Counted from the first letter of the stretch, positions 34,958 to 43,623 are shown. The stretch is DNA of 64,000 nucleotides from Flexilinea flocculi (GCF_001192795.1 NZ_DF968181.1:859101-923100); one strand, 5' to 3'. The notes: generated by a model from the sequence alone, not told the origin. Numbers and translations: made by a program.

Positions 34958-35971
34958 ATGACAATACAAATTGACCCAAGTCTAATCCCTCAGAGAACAC
35001 TTTCTGACGGAACAAAAATCCCGTGTATCGGAATGGGAACTTTCGGATCTGATCGATTTACACCGGAACAAATATCTGCAGCAGTTGCCGGTGCGATCGA
35101 AGCAGGATACCGTCTTTTTGATTGTGCCGCAGTGTATGGGAATGAGGATAAAATTGGAGCTGTTTTTCAGGCAGCGTTTGACAAAGGGACTGTCAAACGT
35201 GAAGATCTTTTTATTATGACCAAAGTCTGGAACGATATGCATGGAAGAGGAGATGTGCTGCTCTCCTGTGCGAAAAGTTTGAAAGACTTGCGCCTGGATT
35301 ATGTGGATTTGTTCTTTGTCCATTGGCCTTTTGCGAATTATCATGCTCCCGGATGCAGTGGCGATGCGAGGAATCCGGATTCCAAACCATTCAGTGTAGA
35401 TCGATTTATGTCTACCTGGCGGCAATGTGAACGACTCGTTGACATGGGATTGGTACGATACATCGGGATGTCCAGCATGACGATTCCAAAACTGGAGGCT
35501 GTTCTGCCACTGTGCCGGATTGCTCCAGCTGCCATTGAGATGGAACTTCATCCGAGCTTTCAACAACCTGAGCTTTTTCAATATATCGTCAATAAAGGAA
35601 TTCTGCCAATTGGTTTCTGCCCGATTGGATCTCCGACCAGACCAGATCGTGATAAGACGCCGGATGATGTGGTGGATATCCAAATGCCTGAAATTGTGGA
35701 AATTGCAAAGGCTCATGGCGTACACCCTGCTGTCATCTGTTTGAAATGGGCTGTTCAGCGTGGTCAGGTTCCGATTCCTTTTTCAATTTATGAAAATGAA
35801 TACGTCAGTAATCTGCGATGTACAATAGAAGATCCTCTTACTGAATCAGAGATGGAAATGATCCGACACGCGGATAAGAACTGCCGCCTGATTAAAGGAC
35901 AAGTATTTCTTTGGGAGGGTGCGAAAGGCTGGGAGGATTTGTGGGATCTCGACGGGACAATAACAAAATAA
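34958..35971 (+). CDS. Aldo/keto reductase
   Basis: An NAD(P)H-dependent oxidoreductase of the AKR superfamily, 337 residues. The catalytic tetrad is visible: Asp and Tyr in FDCAAVYGNED, Lys in IMTKVWND and His in FFVHWPF. The (beta/alpha)8 pattern ends with a typical SIYENEYVSNLRCTIED segment. AAAGGAAGG precedes the start. In context it may reduce an aldose to its alditol, or reduce lactaldehyde formed by fuculose 1-phosphate cleavage. Both are inferences, and AKR substrate cannot be read from sequence. Confidence 0.87.
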   Translation: MTIQIDPSLIPQRTLSDGTKIPCIGMGTFGSDRFTPEQISAAVAGAIEAGYRLFDCAAVYGNEDKIGAVFQAAFDKGTVKREDLFIMTKVWNDMHGRGDVLLSCAKSLKDLRLDYVDLFFVHWPFANYHAPGCSGDARNPDSKPFSVDRFMSTWRQCERLVDMGLVRYIGMSSMTIPKLEAVLPLCRIAPAAIEMELHPSFQQPELFQYIVNKGILPIGFCPIGSPTRPDRDKTPDDVVDIQMPEIVEIAKAHGVHPAVICLKWAVQRGQVPIPFSIYENEYVSNLRCTIEDPLTESEMEMIRHADKNCRLIKGQVFLWEGAKGWEDLWDLDGTITK

Positions 35972-35988
35972 AGGATCTTTAAACGTTT

Positions 35989-36918
35989 ATGATTATTTCG
36001 GTTACGTTGAATCCTTCCATTGATAAATATTATGAGGTGGATGAACTGCTGCCGCATCAGGTTATGCGTGCAAAGGTTGTCAGCAATACAGCAGGCGGAA
36101 AAGGGATGAATGTATCACGAGTGGCTGCATTAGCCGGAGAAGCGGTAACTGCAATGGGCTTTTTAGGAGGACATTGCGGCAATTATTTTGAAAGTCTGGT
36201 TGATGTCAGCAATCTAAATTGTGCTTTCACGAAAGTACGCGGCGAGACTCGAAGTTGCATCAATATCCATGATCTTGCCACCAATCTAAGTACGGAGGTG
36301 CTTGAACCCGGTGAGCCGGTCACTGCTGAAGATTTAGCGCGATTTCTCACCGACTTTGAGAAATACCTGCCGCTTGCAGACGTTGTGACGATTTCCGGCA
36401 GTTTACCTAAAGGAGTCAAACCAGTTTTTTATTCGCAGCTGATTAACCTGGCAAAAAAACAAGGGAAAAAAACAATTTTAGACTCCAGTGGTTTAGCGCT
36501 TGCAGCGGGAATCGGAGCACAACCGACGATGATTAAACCAAACTTGCATGAAATCAGACAGCTTTTTTTAGAAGACATTTCTACAACAGAAGATCTGGTT
36601 CAAATCGGACAGAAGTTGAATGCCAAGGGTGTTGAATATGTCGTCATCTCTCTCGGAGAAGATGGCGCACTGATGGTCTGTCCCGAAGGGGTTTTTTCAG
36701 GGAAACCGCCGAAATTAAAAATCGTTAATGCTGTTGGATGCGGGGACAGTATGGTTGCAGGATTTGCCTGCAGTTTTCAGCGAAACTATACTGTAGAAGA
36801 TTCCCTGCGTTTCGCTGTGGCAATTTCAGCAGCGAATGCGCTTACAGCCAGGACAGGATCGTTTCAAGAGGAAGATCTGAAGAATCTGCTGAAAGAAGTA
36901 AGGATCCAAAGATTATAA
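35989..36918 (+). CDS. PfkB-family kinase (1-phosphofructokinase / tagatose-6-phosphate kinase type)
   Basis: Phosphorylates a sugar phosphate to its bisphosphate. The 309 residues begin MIISVTLNPSIDKYYEVDEL, the typical FruK/LacC start. They carry the substrate motif AGGKGMNVSRVAALAG (about 34-49), the ISGSLPKGV segment and the catalytic GCGDSMVAGFA (Asp as base). The family covers 1-phosphofructokinase and tagatose-6-phosphate kinase. The GatD-like gene upstream and the class II aldolase downstream favour tagatose 6-phosphate as substrate, but fructose 1-phosphate remains possible. A dispersed palindromic repeat separates it from the aldolase gene. Confidence 0.87.
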   Translation: MIISVTLNPSIDKYYEVDELLPHQVMRAKVVSNTAGGKGMNVSRVAALAGEAVTAMGFLGGHCGNYFESLVDVSNLNCAFTKVRGETRSCINIHDLATNLSTEVLEPGEPVTAEDLARFLTDFEKYLPLADVVTISGSLPKGVKPVFYSQLINLAKKQGKKTILDSSGLALAAGIGAQPTMIKPNLHEIRQLFLEDISTTEDLVQIGQKLNAKGVEYVVISLGEDGALMVCPEGVFSGKPPKLKIVNAVGCGDSMVAGFACSFQRNYTVEDSLRFAVAISAANALTARTGSFQEEDLKNLLKEVRIQRL

Positions 36919-36924
36919 ATCAGT

Positions 36925-37020
36925 TTGAAATATGGGAAGGAATTTTTGTTGTTGTGATGTTGTTGCGCAAAGCGCAACAACATCACAACAACGATTTTTT
37001 CCCGATTGATTCGAATAACA
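36925..37020. repeat. Dispersed palindromic repeat, copy 4
   Basis: A perfect 21-bp stem begins GTTGTTGTGATGTTG (36948-36968), with a three-base loop and its complement at 36972-36992. The left border is TTTGAAATATGGGAAGGAA and the right border TTTTTTCCCGATTGATTCGAATAAC. It lies inside what otherwise looks like one operon, between the PfkB kinase and aldolase genes. Confidence 0.8.
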
Positions 37021-37077
37021 AGTCAATCTTTCGAATTACTGAAGGTTTAAGGAATACATTGAATATAGAGGTAAACT

Positions 37078-37929
37078 ATGCCACTTGTTACAACAAAAAA
37101 CCTTCTGCTGGATGCCCAAAACGGACACTATGCAGTAGGCGCATTTAATATTGAAAATATGGAAATGGCTCAGGCCGTTATTCAGGCAGGAGAAGAATCC
37201 CATTCCCCTTTGATCATTCAGACTACTCCTTCCACTTTGAAATATGCATCTCCGTCTCTGTTTTTCTCTATAGTTCAATCATTGGCGGCTTCTTCAAATA
37301 TTCCGGTAGCGATGCACCTGGATCACGGAGCATCTTTTGATCAATGCTGCCAGGTGATTCAGGCAGGATATACATCTGTGATGATTGATGGATCAAAATT
37401 ATCTTTTGAAGAGAATATTCAGATAACAAAAAAAGTGGTTGAAACTGCGGATTGCTGTTCCATTCCGGTGGAGGCAGAACTTGGTACTGTTGGAGGGAAA
37501 GAAGATACGCATGAGGTTCAAGATAAGGATGCGTTATATACCAATCCTGAGCGGGCGAAGGAATTTGTCGAACGTACCGGAATCAGCAGCCTGGCGGTGG
37601 CGATTGGTACTGCTCATGGTTTCTATAAAGGAATTCCGAAATTGGATTTTGCACGTCTTGCACAGATACAGGAGATTGTTTCCATCCCGCTGGTGCTGCA
37701 TGGTGCATCCGGCGTTCCGGATGATGCTGTGCGTCAATCCATATCCCTTGGAATCTGCAAGGTCAACTTTGCGACAGAATTGCGTGCGCATTTTACCGAT
37801 GCCTGCAGAAAAATACTTGTTGATCCGGATGTCATTGACCCTAAAAAATATGGAGCAGCCGGAAGGGATGCAGTGAAAGAATTTGTGAAAGAACGGATTT
37901 TGGTTTGCGGGTCGGATGGAAAAGTATAG
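37078..37929 (+). CDS. Class II aldolase, tagatose/fructose-bisphosphate type
   Basis: Zinc-dependent aldol cleavage of a ketose bisphosphate to dihydroxyacetone phosphate and glyceraldehyde 3-phosphate. The 283 residues match the GatY/KbaY/FbaA family: GAFNIENMEMAQAVIQA, the catalytic and zinc site VAMHLDHGAS (about 78-87), EAELGTVGGKED, zinc ligand AIGTAHGFYKG and the phosphate loop HGASGVPDDAVRQ. No FucA-type (araD-like) fuculose-phosphate aldolase is present in the window, so this enzyme is the only visible aldolase for the locus. A strong terminator ends the operon here. Confidence 0.9.
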   Translation: MPLVTTKNLLLDAQNGHYAVGAFNIENMEMAQAVIQAGEESHSPLIIQTTPSTLKYASPSLFFSIVQSLAASSNIPVAMHLDHGASFDQCCQVIQAGYTSVMIDGSKLSFEENIQITKKVVETADCCSIPVEAELGTVGGKEDTHEVQDKDALYTNPERAKEFVERTGISSLAVAIGTAHGFYKGIPKLDFARLAQIQEIVSIPLVLHGASGVPDDAVRQSISLGICKVNFATELRAHFTDACRKILVDPDVIDPKKYGAAGRDAVKEFVKERILVCGSDGKV

Positions 37930-37948
37930 AAAGTTGTGAAAAAGGTCA

Positions 37949-37990
37949 GGTCAGATGATTGCCTGTTGGTGATAATCTGACCTTTTTATT
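37949..37990 (+). terminator. Terminator of the plus-strand carbohydrate operon
   Basis: GGTCAGATGATT (37949-37960) pairs with AATCTGACC (37974-37982), followed by TTTTTATTTT. The T-run lies over the end of the convergent DUF2284 gene. Confidence 0.8.
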
Positions 37991-38528
37991 TTAATAAAAA
38001 ACAGCTTGTATAGGTGATGGTTAAATTGCCGTTGTTATAGGGAATTCCAGAAAGTTCGCAGACTTTGCTGACCCAAAGGCCATATGCCTCCATGGATGAA
38101 ATGGATTTCTCAGGAAATCTGCATGGTTCATCCGGGTAGGAACATTTTTTACAGATAGTACAGGTACCTGCTCCCATCGGTAGTATGTCTGGATAACGGA
38201 TTTTTAATTTTTCGATGAACGAAGAAAAAATTTCCTTGTGATATTCACCGGTTGATTGCATGGTTTCATAATCAAATTTATCTTCCAGCTTGCCGATCGA
38301 TTGAACAATGATTCCGAATGAATAGGCTGCAACGCTTTTTGCCGCTTCTTCAATACTTCCACATGCCGGAGGACAGCGCCAATTTTTATTGTAGCTGCGA
38401 CAGCGATCTGCTCGGCACATATCGCGAACTTCGGGCATGAATATCAGCGCTTTGGTATTTAATGGTCCAGCCTGAGAGAATCCTGCGTCGATGGCTTCCT
38501 GGATGAGCGCTTCTGTATTGTATTCCAT
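37986..38528 (-). CDS. DUF2284 putative metal-binding protein
   Basis: A 180-residue Cys-rich protein of the DUF2284 family, whose function is not established. Visible Cys groups are DMCRADRCRSY and WRCPPACG in the first third, and GTCTICKKCSYPDEPC (about 120-135) with a conserved PEKSISSMEAYGLWV segment after it. Nine or more Cys suggest an iron-sulphur or other metal centre. The frame extends one codon to a TTG at 38531; the ATG at 38528 with AAAGGAA upstream is preferred. It is convergent with the carbohydrate operon and has no linked partner. Confidence 0.8.
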   Translation of the reverse strand: MEYNTEALIQEAIDAGFSQAGPLNTKALIFMPEVRDMCRADRCRSYNKNWRCPPACGSIEEAAKSVAAYSFGIIVQSIGKLEDKFDYETMQSTGEYHKEIFSSFIEKLKIRYPDILPMGAGTCTICKKCSYPDEPCRFPEKSISSMEAYGLWVSKVCELSGIPYNNGNLTITYTSCFLLK

Positions 38529-38692
38529 CAATGGATATTCCTTTCTGTGTGTCGATCAAAACCAATTATAAGGTCAAAAGTAAATGAACCATTTCTAACC
38601 ACCACCAAGTTTTCTCGATTGATCCATAAGGTTGATTGATATTTCGAATTGCTGATTTCGAAAAAAACATGGAAAGGAATTGAGAAAATTAT

Positions 38693-38726
38693 ACAAAGGG
38701 ATGTATGAGTGAAAACATCCCTTTGT
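38693..38726 (-). terminator. Hairpin terminator of the first secreted-protein gene
   Basis: ACAAAGGGATGT (38693-38704) pairs perfectly with ACATCCCTTTGT (38715-38726), 20 bases past the stop at 38747 on the minus strand. Confidence 0.7.
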
Positions 38727-38746
38727 TAACGATGAAATAAAAAAAA

Positions 38747-39277
38747 TCATTGAGGAAGTGGTTCATTAACAGGAAAACATCCGCAAATCACAAAAGAACG
38801 TATATGCATATATCTTCCCTTTTCAGGACTGCACATCCATATTTGACCGATTGGGCAAAGCAGTTTATCTTCGTAAAGACCGGCATCTCTTGCCTGTTTT
38901 TCCCATTTTTCTCTTACAAGATCCGCTGCACCGGTTGCTTCAGTCCCGATTCCACAGGTTGGATTTTTGGCTATAGTACTGTAAACATTCCATAATCCAT
39001 CCGGTATGTCCATGCCCATCAATTGAATGGTCGCTGCGGCATTGGCGAGTGCTGTTGCCAAATCCTGCATACGTAATTTGTATGCTTCCATATCTCCTCT
39101 GCAAAGTGCTTCGTCGATTAATGCAGGCAGCTCACGCACCTGATTCAGATAGTACGTTACTGACCCGATCAATTGCGATGGAGTGAGCAACTCAAACTTA
39201 GCTGATACAGACGAAACCGTTCCCAAAAGGACAACCAGGAAGACTAACAGAAAAGCAATTCTTGTCTTTTTATTCAT
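38747..39277 (-). CDS. Secreted Cys-containing protein, tandem paralogue A
   Basis: A 176-residue protein I do not recognise. A clear Sec signal peptide (MNKKTRIAFLLVFLVVLLG, cleavage probably after SVSA) leads to a mature domain of about 150 residues. An alpha-helical part, QLIGSVTYYLNQVRELPA and DLATALANAAATIQLMG, is followed by a Cys-bearing C-terminal part (NPTCGIG, LLCPIGQIWMC, ICGCFPV). The frame is open upstream, but AAAGGAG before this ATG decides the start. Its paralogue at 39917-40447 is almost identical up to IWMC, then diverges. Export and an even Cys count suggest disulphides or metal binding. Confidence 0.75.
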   Translation of the reverse strand: MNKKTRIAFLLVFLVVLLGTVSSVSAKFELLTPSQLIGSVTYYLNQVRELPALIDEALCRGDMEAYKLRMQDLATALANAAATIQLMGMDIPDGLWNVYSTIAKNPTCGIGTEATGAADLVREKWEKQARDAGLYEDKLLCPIGQIWMCSPEKGRYMHIRSFVICGCFPVNEPLPQ

Positions 39278-39522
39278 TCTTTTGCTCCTTTTTTTGTAAG
39301 TCAAAAATTTGAATTGTTATTACGATACGGGTAGATGATTAATGTAACATTTGTTTAATCTTACAATTGTTTGTTGGTTGGATACAAGCCTTTAAATTCT
39401 TTATCAGTACCTCGAAGGTAGACATACTTTTCAAATAGCGAGCGGCAATTCGTAATATGGGGAAAATTCTATAATGTAATGTTGATTTTGTGCTTTATGC
39501 CAATCATTCATGGATTGATCAT

Positions 39523-39610
39523 TGCAAGGAGGACGTCAGCCAGACGAAGCAATCTGTTATCAAATATGGCAGAAGCTTGCTTCTCCCCTACGAGAGGTTT
39601 GATCTATTCC
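39523..39610. repeat. Degenerate CATTGC...GAAGCAATC dispersed element (unit A)
   Basis: The sequence CATTGCAAGGAGGACG followed by GACGAAGCAATCTG, then CAGAAGCTTGCTTC, resembles the imperfect CATTGCGAG...CGAAGCAATC intergenic repeats known from many bacterial genomes. A second copy is at 40669-40755. Recognition is from memory of that repeat type and is not verified. Confidence 0.45.
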
Positions 39611-39788
39611 ATTTGACTAGATAATAAATACTTATAATATAACATCATTATTAAGGTTTAAGTTATATATAATTTTTAGACGATTATTATTCGTTTCTCC
39701 TGATTTCCATATTACAATTCTCTATCATGAACCAGCATTTCGAAAGGCTGGACTTAATATTGATTTAGTGGCTGGTTAATAAAAAAAT

Positions 39789-39840
39789 GATGCAAATTGG
39801 TAATTCAGGCTCAATGATATCCAATTTGCATCTTTTTCTT
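39789..39840. terminator. Bidirectional hairpin terminator after paralogue B
   Basis: GATGCAAATTGG (39789-39800) pairs perfectly with CCAATTTGCATC (39821-39832). An A-run lies before the stem and TTTTTCTTT after it, so it can terminate in both directions. On the minus strand it lies 85 bases after the paralogue B stop. Confidence 0.75.
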
Positions 39841-39916
39841 TATTTGCAGAAATATGGAATTTTTTGAAATGAACTGTCTTTATAAAAAACGTTCCATTTC
39901 AATTATCAAAAAAAGT

Positions 39917-40447
39917 TTATAGATAACCTGGTGTGTTGACAGGGAAACATCCGCAATTCATGCGACGAGGATAATATAAATATTTTGCCTTGTCAGAGCG
40001 GCACATCCATATTTGACCAATAGGACAAGGTTGTTTATCCTCGTAAAGGCCGGCATCCCTTGCCTGCTCTTCCCATTTTTCTCTTACAAGATCCGCTGCA
40101 CCGGTTGCTTCAGTCCCGATACCACAGGTTGGATTTTTGGCAATAGTACTGTAAACATTCCATAATCCATCCGGTATGTCCATGCCCATCAATTGAATGG
40201 TCGCTGCGGCATTGGCGAGTGCTGTTGCCAAATCCTGCATACGGTATTTGTATGCTTCCATATCTCCTCTGCAAAGTGCTTCGTCGATTAATGCAGGCAG
40301 CTCACGCGCCTGATTCAGATAGTACGTTACTGACCCGATCAATTGCGATGGAGTGAGCAACTCAAACTTAGCAGATACGGACGAAACCGTTCCCAAAAGG
40401 ACAACCAGGAATACTAACAGAAAAGCAATTCTTGTCTTTTTATTCAT
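39917..40447 (-). CDS. Secreted Cys-containing protein, tandem paralogue B
   Basis: A 176-residue near-duplicate of the protein at 38747-39277. The same signal peptide, the same helical region (one Val/Ala change in NQARELPA) and the same Cys positions are present. The end differs: after IWMC it reads RSDKAKYLYYPRRMNCGCFP, against SPEKGRYMHIRSFVICGCFP in paralogue A. The Cys pair CGC is kept in both, implying selection on the motif while the surface around it varies. The ribosome-binding site and upstream region are duplicated too. Function is unknown. Confidence 0.75.
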   Translation of the reverse strand: MNKKTRIAFLLVFLVVLLGTVSSVSAKFELLTPSQLIGSVTYYLNQARELPALIDEALCRGDMEAYKYRMQDLATALANAAATIQLMGMDIPDGLWNVYSTIAKNPTCGIGTEATGAADLVREKWEEQARDAGLYEDKQPCPIGQIWMCRSDKAKYLYYPRRMNCGCFPVNTPGYL

Positions 40448-40870
40448 TCTTTTGCTCCTTTTTTGTAAGTCTAAATTTTCTAAAATTGCTACAATACCGT
40501 TGGATGATTGATCAAATATTTATTAAATCTTATATGAGTTTGCTGGTTGGATACAAGTCTTTATAATCTTTACCAGTACCTCGAAGGTGGACATACTTTT
40601 CAAATAGAGCGTGGAAAATTATCGTTGTGTTGATTTTGTGCTTTATGCCAATCATTCATGGATTGATCATTGCAAGGAGGACGTCAGCCAGATGAAGCAA
40701 CCTGTTATCAAATATGGCAGAAGCTTGCTTTGTCCCAACGAGCGGTCTGATCTATTCCATTTGATTAGATAATAAATAATTATAATATGACATCATTATT
40801 AAGGTTTAAGTTATATACAATTTTTAGACGATATATATTCGTTATTCCTAATTCCTATATTACAAATAGC
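40448..40870. other. Upstream region of paralogue B (second unit of the duplication)
   Basis: A non-coding copy of 39278-39716. It must contain the paralogue B promoter, and the conservation of more than 400 bases of upstream sequence marks the limits of the duplication. It includes the second CATTGCAAGGAGGACG element at 40669-40755. Confidence 0.6.
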
Positions 40871-40877
40871 TACAGTA

Positions 40878-40985
40878 ATTCCAAATATGGAAAGAATTAA
40901 TTGTTGTTGTTGTGTTGTCTTTGCGCATCGCACGAAAACAACACAACAACAAACTTTTTCTTATTATTTGAAATATAGGAAAAAC
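40878..40985. repeat. Dispersed palindromic repeat, copy 5
   Basis: Stem TTGTTGTTGTGTTGT (40904-40918) with ACAACACAACAACAA (40938-40952). Borders are AATTCCAAATATGGAAAG on the left and TTTTTCTTATTATTTGAAATAT on the right. It lies directly after the mutS stop. Confidence 0.75.
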
Positions 40986-40993
40986 AAATTGTT

Positions 40994-43573
40994 TTATTTG
41001 TTTTCGCTTTTTAGAAAACGCTTTTTCCATTCATACAAGATATTAATGGCTTCGATCGGTGAAATACTGTTAATATCCAGTTTTTGCAGTGATTCAAGCA
41101 GTGGATTTGTCTCTGGAAATAATGCAAGTTGTGAAATGGGAATATTTTCGTTTTTACTGCCATTTTTGGATTCTGTTTCCAGTTTTGTCAGGATTTCATT
41201 AGCTCGGGAAATAACTGGCTTTGGCAAACCGGCAATTTGACCCACATGAATTCCATAAGAACGGTCAGCTGCGCCTGGAACGATTTTATGAAGGAAAATT
41301 ACCTCACCACCTTGTTCCGTTACCGCCACATTGTAATTCCGAATTCCAGGCAGTGATTCCGATAATTTGGTCAATTCATGAAAATGAGTGGCGAAAATTG
41401 TTCTGGCACGCAGACGTGGTGCGTTATGAATATATTCGATGACAGCCCAGGCAATCGAAAGACCGTCATAGGTACTGGTTCCTCGTCCTATTTCATCCAG
41501 AATGAGGAGGCTTTTTGATGTGGCATTATGAAGAATGTTCGCCGTTTCCACCATTTCAACCATAAAGGTGGATAATCCGGCATGAATTTCATCCTGTGCA
41601 CCGATCCGAGTGAAAATCCGGTCAACAAGACCGATCCTGGCTTTTTCAGCAGGAACGAAGGACCCCATCTGCGACATTAAAACTATGATCGCAGCCTGTC
41701 GCAAAAAGGTGCTTTTCCCGCTCATATTGGGCCCGGTCACGATTCGGATGATTTCTCCATTTTCAAAGCGGATATCGTTCGGGATAAAGCTTTTCCCTTT
41801 CTCCAAGGTCTGTTCAACGACAGGGTGTCGTCCTCCGACGATGTCGATGATCTGATCTTCAGAGATCTCCGGACGCACATACCCATTTACTGCAGCAATC
41901 TCGGCCATCGATAAAAGAACATCCAAAACAGCCAGACTGCGGGCTGTCAGCAATATTTCCGCCGAAAATTGATTGATTTCAGAACAGATTTGAAAGAATA
42001 ATCGATTTTCGATTTCATGGATGCGGTCTTCAGCATTCAACACCAGCGTCTCATACTCTTTCATTTCCGGCGTAATGAATCGTTCGGCGTTAACCAGCGT
42101 CTGTTTTCGGATATATTCCGGAGGAGCCTGGTCTGCATTCCCGCGTGAAATTTCGATGTAGTATCCGAAGACTTTGTTAAAACTGACTTTCAATGTCTTA
42201 ATTCCGGTGCGTTCTTTTTCAACATTTTCAAGATTTGCCATCCATTCACGCGCATGGCTTGATTCATAATGCACTTGATCTAATTCGGAAGAATAGCCTT
42301 TTCGAATAATTCCAGTGTTCATTAATGTTGCAGGCGGATCTTCTGCGATGGCTGTCTGTAATATGGCGAGGACCTCGTTTAACGGCAATATGCGGTATTC
42401 GGGGGAGAACAACACCGATTGAATTGGTTCGATGAGCCGGATAATTTCAGGCAAAATTTGCAGTGAGCTGCGTAGTGCAGTCAGATCCCGAGGCTGAGCC
42501 ATATTACTGCTAATACGATTAATCAGCCTTTCGATATCATTCAGCTCTTTTAATTGTTGCCGCAATTCTGCGCGCGTCATTCCATTTTTTATCAGGATTT
42601 CAATGGCATCCTGTCTTTTTTGAATTGCTTTTTTATTGATCAATGGTTTGCTGACCCATTGGCGCATCAACCTTTTTCCCATCGGTGTGACAGTGAAATC
42701 CATGATTCCAAGAAGTGAACCTCTTGTGTCATAGGAACGGAGCGTTTCGACTAACTCAAGATTTCTGCGTGTAGATGAATCAAGAACCATGAACTCATTA
42801 ATTGAGTAAACTGATATAGCATTCAGCAATTTCAAGCTCGAAGGCTGATTTTTCTGAAGATATTGGAGAATACACCCGGCAGCACGGATTTCAATGCTGT
42901 TTTCAGGAATGCCAAAACCGTCCAGTGTAGTTACCTGAAAGTGTTCTTTTAATAGGTCAAAACAGCGAATCGGTTCAAACGCTGAATTTGGTTGCCTCGT
43001 AATATGAAGAGTACCATTTTCTTCCAACTCAAAATGTTCCGGAAGTAGAATTTCAGCAGGATGCAGCCTTACAATTTCTGCAAATAAGTCGGATTGGATG
43101 TTTGTGCTCTGTATCTGTGTGACGGCGAATTCGCCAGTTGTGATATCTGCGTAGGAAATGCCAATTTTCTCTCCTTCCACAAAGGCTGCAAACAGATAAT
43201 TGTTGGTGTCGTTCTTGAGTAATCCAGGTTCGATCAGTGTTCCAGGGGTTACGATACGTACTACTTCGCGATTAAAAAGACCTTTGGATGGTTGTTCGCC
43301 AGTCTGTTCACAAATCGCGACATGATATCCTTTTTCAATTAATCGCGATAAATAGTTTTCTACGGCATGGTAAGGAATTCCTGCCATCGGAACACGAATT
43401 CCTTTGGCGACATTTCTGGAGGTTAATACCAGATCCAGTTCCCGGGAGGCAGTTCTTGCATCCTCATCAAACGTTTCATAAAAATCGCCAAGGCGAAAAA
43501 AAAGGATGGTGTCCGGATAATTCTTTTTAATTTCGAGGTATTGTTGGCGGATTGGTGTCGGTTCTTCATTCAT
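40994..43573 (-). CDS. mutS: DNA mismatch repair protein MutS
   Basis: Recognises base mismatches and small loops and starts repair. The 859 residues are the usual length. The mismatch-reading motif FYETF lies in FFRLGDFYETFDEDA at about 24-38 (Phe and Glu both present). The connector, lever and clamp regions follow. The ATPase has Walker A TGPNMSGKSTFLRQ near 610, the ABC signature region DEIHAGLSTFMVEM, Walker B LLILDEIGRGTST and the His switch FATHFHEL. It is complete and ordinary. No mutL is in the window. Palindromic repeats flank it on both sides. Confidence 0.96.
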   Translation of the reverse strand: MNEEPTPIRQQYLEIKKNYPDTILFFRLGDFYETFDEDARTASRELDLVLTSRNVAKGIRVPMAGIPYHAVENYLSRLIEKGYHVAICEQTGEQPSKGLFNREVVRIVTPGTLIEPGLLKNDTNNYLFAAFVEGEKIGISYADITTGEFAVTQIQSTNIQSDLFAEIVRLHPAEILLPEHFELEENGTLHITRQPNSAFEPIRCFDLLKEHFQVTTLDGFGIPENSIEIRAAGCILQYLQKNQPSSLKLLNAISVYSINEFMVLDSSTRRNLELVETLRSYDTRGSLLGIMDFTVTPMGKRLMRQWVSKPLINKKAIQKRQDAIEILIKNGMTRAELRQQLKELNDIERLINRISSNMAQPRDLTALRSSLQILPEIIRLIEPIQSVLFSPEYRILPLNEVLAILQTAIAEDPPATLMNTGIIRKGYSSELDQVHYESSHAREWMANLENVEKERTGIKTLKVSFNKVFGYYIEISRGNADQAPPEYIRKQTLVNAERFITPEMKEYETLVLNAEDRIHEIENRLFFQICSEINQFSAEILLTARSLAVLDVLLSMAEIAAVNGYVRPEISEDQIIDIVGGRHPVVEQTLEKGKSFIPNDIRFENGEIIRIVTGPNMSGKSTFLRQAAIIVLMSQMGSFVPAEKARIGLVDRIFTRIGAQDEIHAGLSTFMVEMVETANILHNATSKSLLILDEIGRGTSTYDGLSIAWAVIEYIHNAPRLRARTIFATHFHELTKLSESLPGIRNYNVAVTEQGGEVIFLHKIVPGAADRSYGIHVGQIAGLPKPVISRANEILTKLETESKNGSKNENIPISQLALFPETNPLLESLQKLDINSISPIEAINILYEWKKRFLKSENK

Positions 43574-43623
43574 ATTTATTTATCATTTTATCGGTTTGCA
43601 ATTGAATCAAAAACTTCTGGCTA

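Larger units (their letters stand above)
39278..39916. other. Duplicated non-coding region between the two paralogues
   Basis: No gene. The part from 39278 to about 39716 is the upstream region of paralogue A and is repeated, about 90 percent alike by eye, upstream of paralogue B (40448 to about 40866). It includes a degenerate dispersed element with CATTGCAAGGAGGACG and ACGAAGCAATC around 39523-39610. The rest contains a palindromic-repeat remnant (CCAGCATTTCGAAAGGCTGG, 39733-39752) and a terminator. Confidence 0.65.

Noticed and set aside
34982-35725. 247-codon frame antisense to the aldo/keto reductase
   Set aside because: Shadow of a gene whose catalytic tetrad is intact; no start signal.
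38747-40870. CRISPR-like or other array from the long repeats
   Set aside because: Only two units of over 1 kb, coding, in tandem: a gene duplication rather than an array. No short regularly spaced repeats were seen anywhere in the window.
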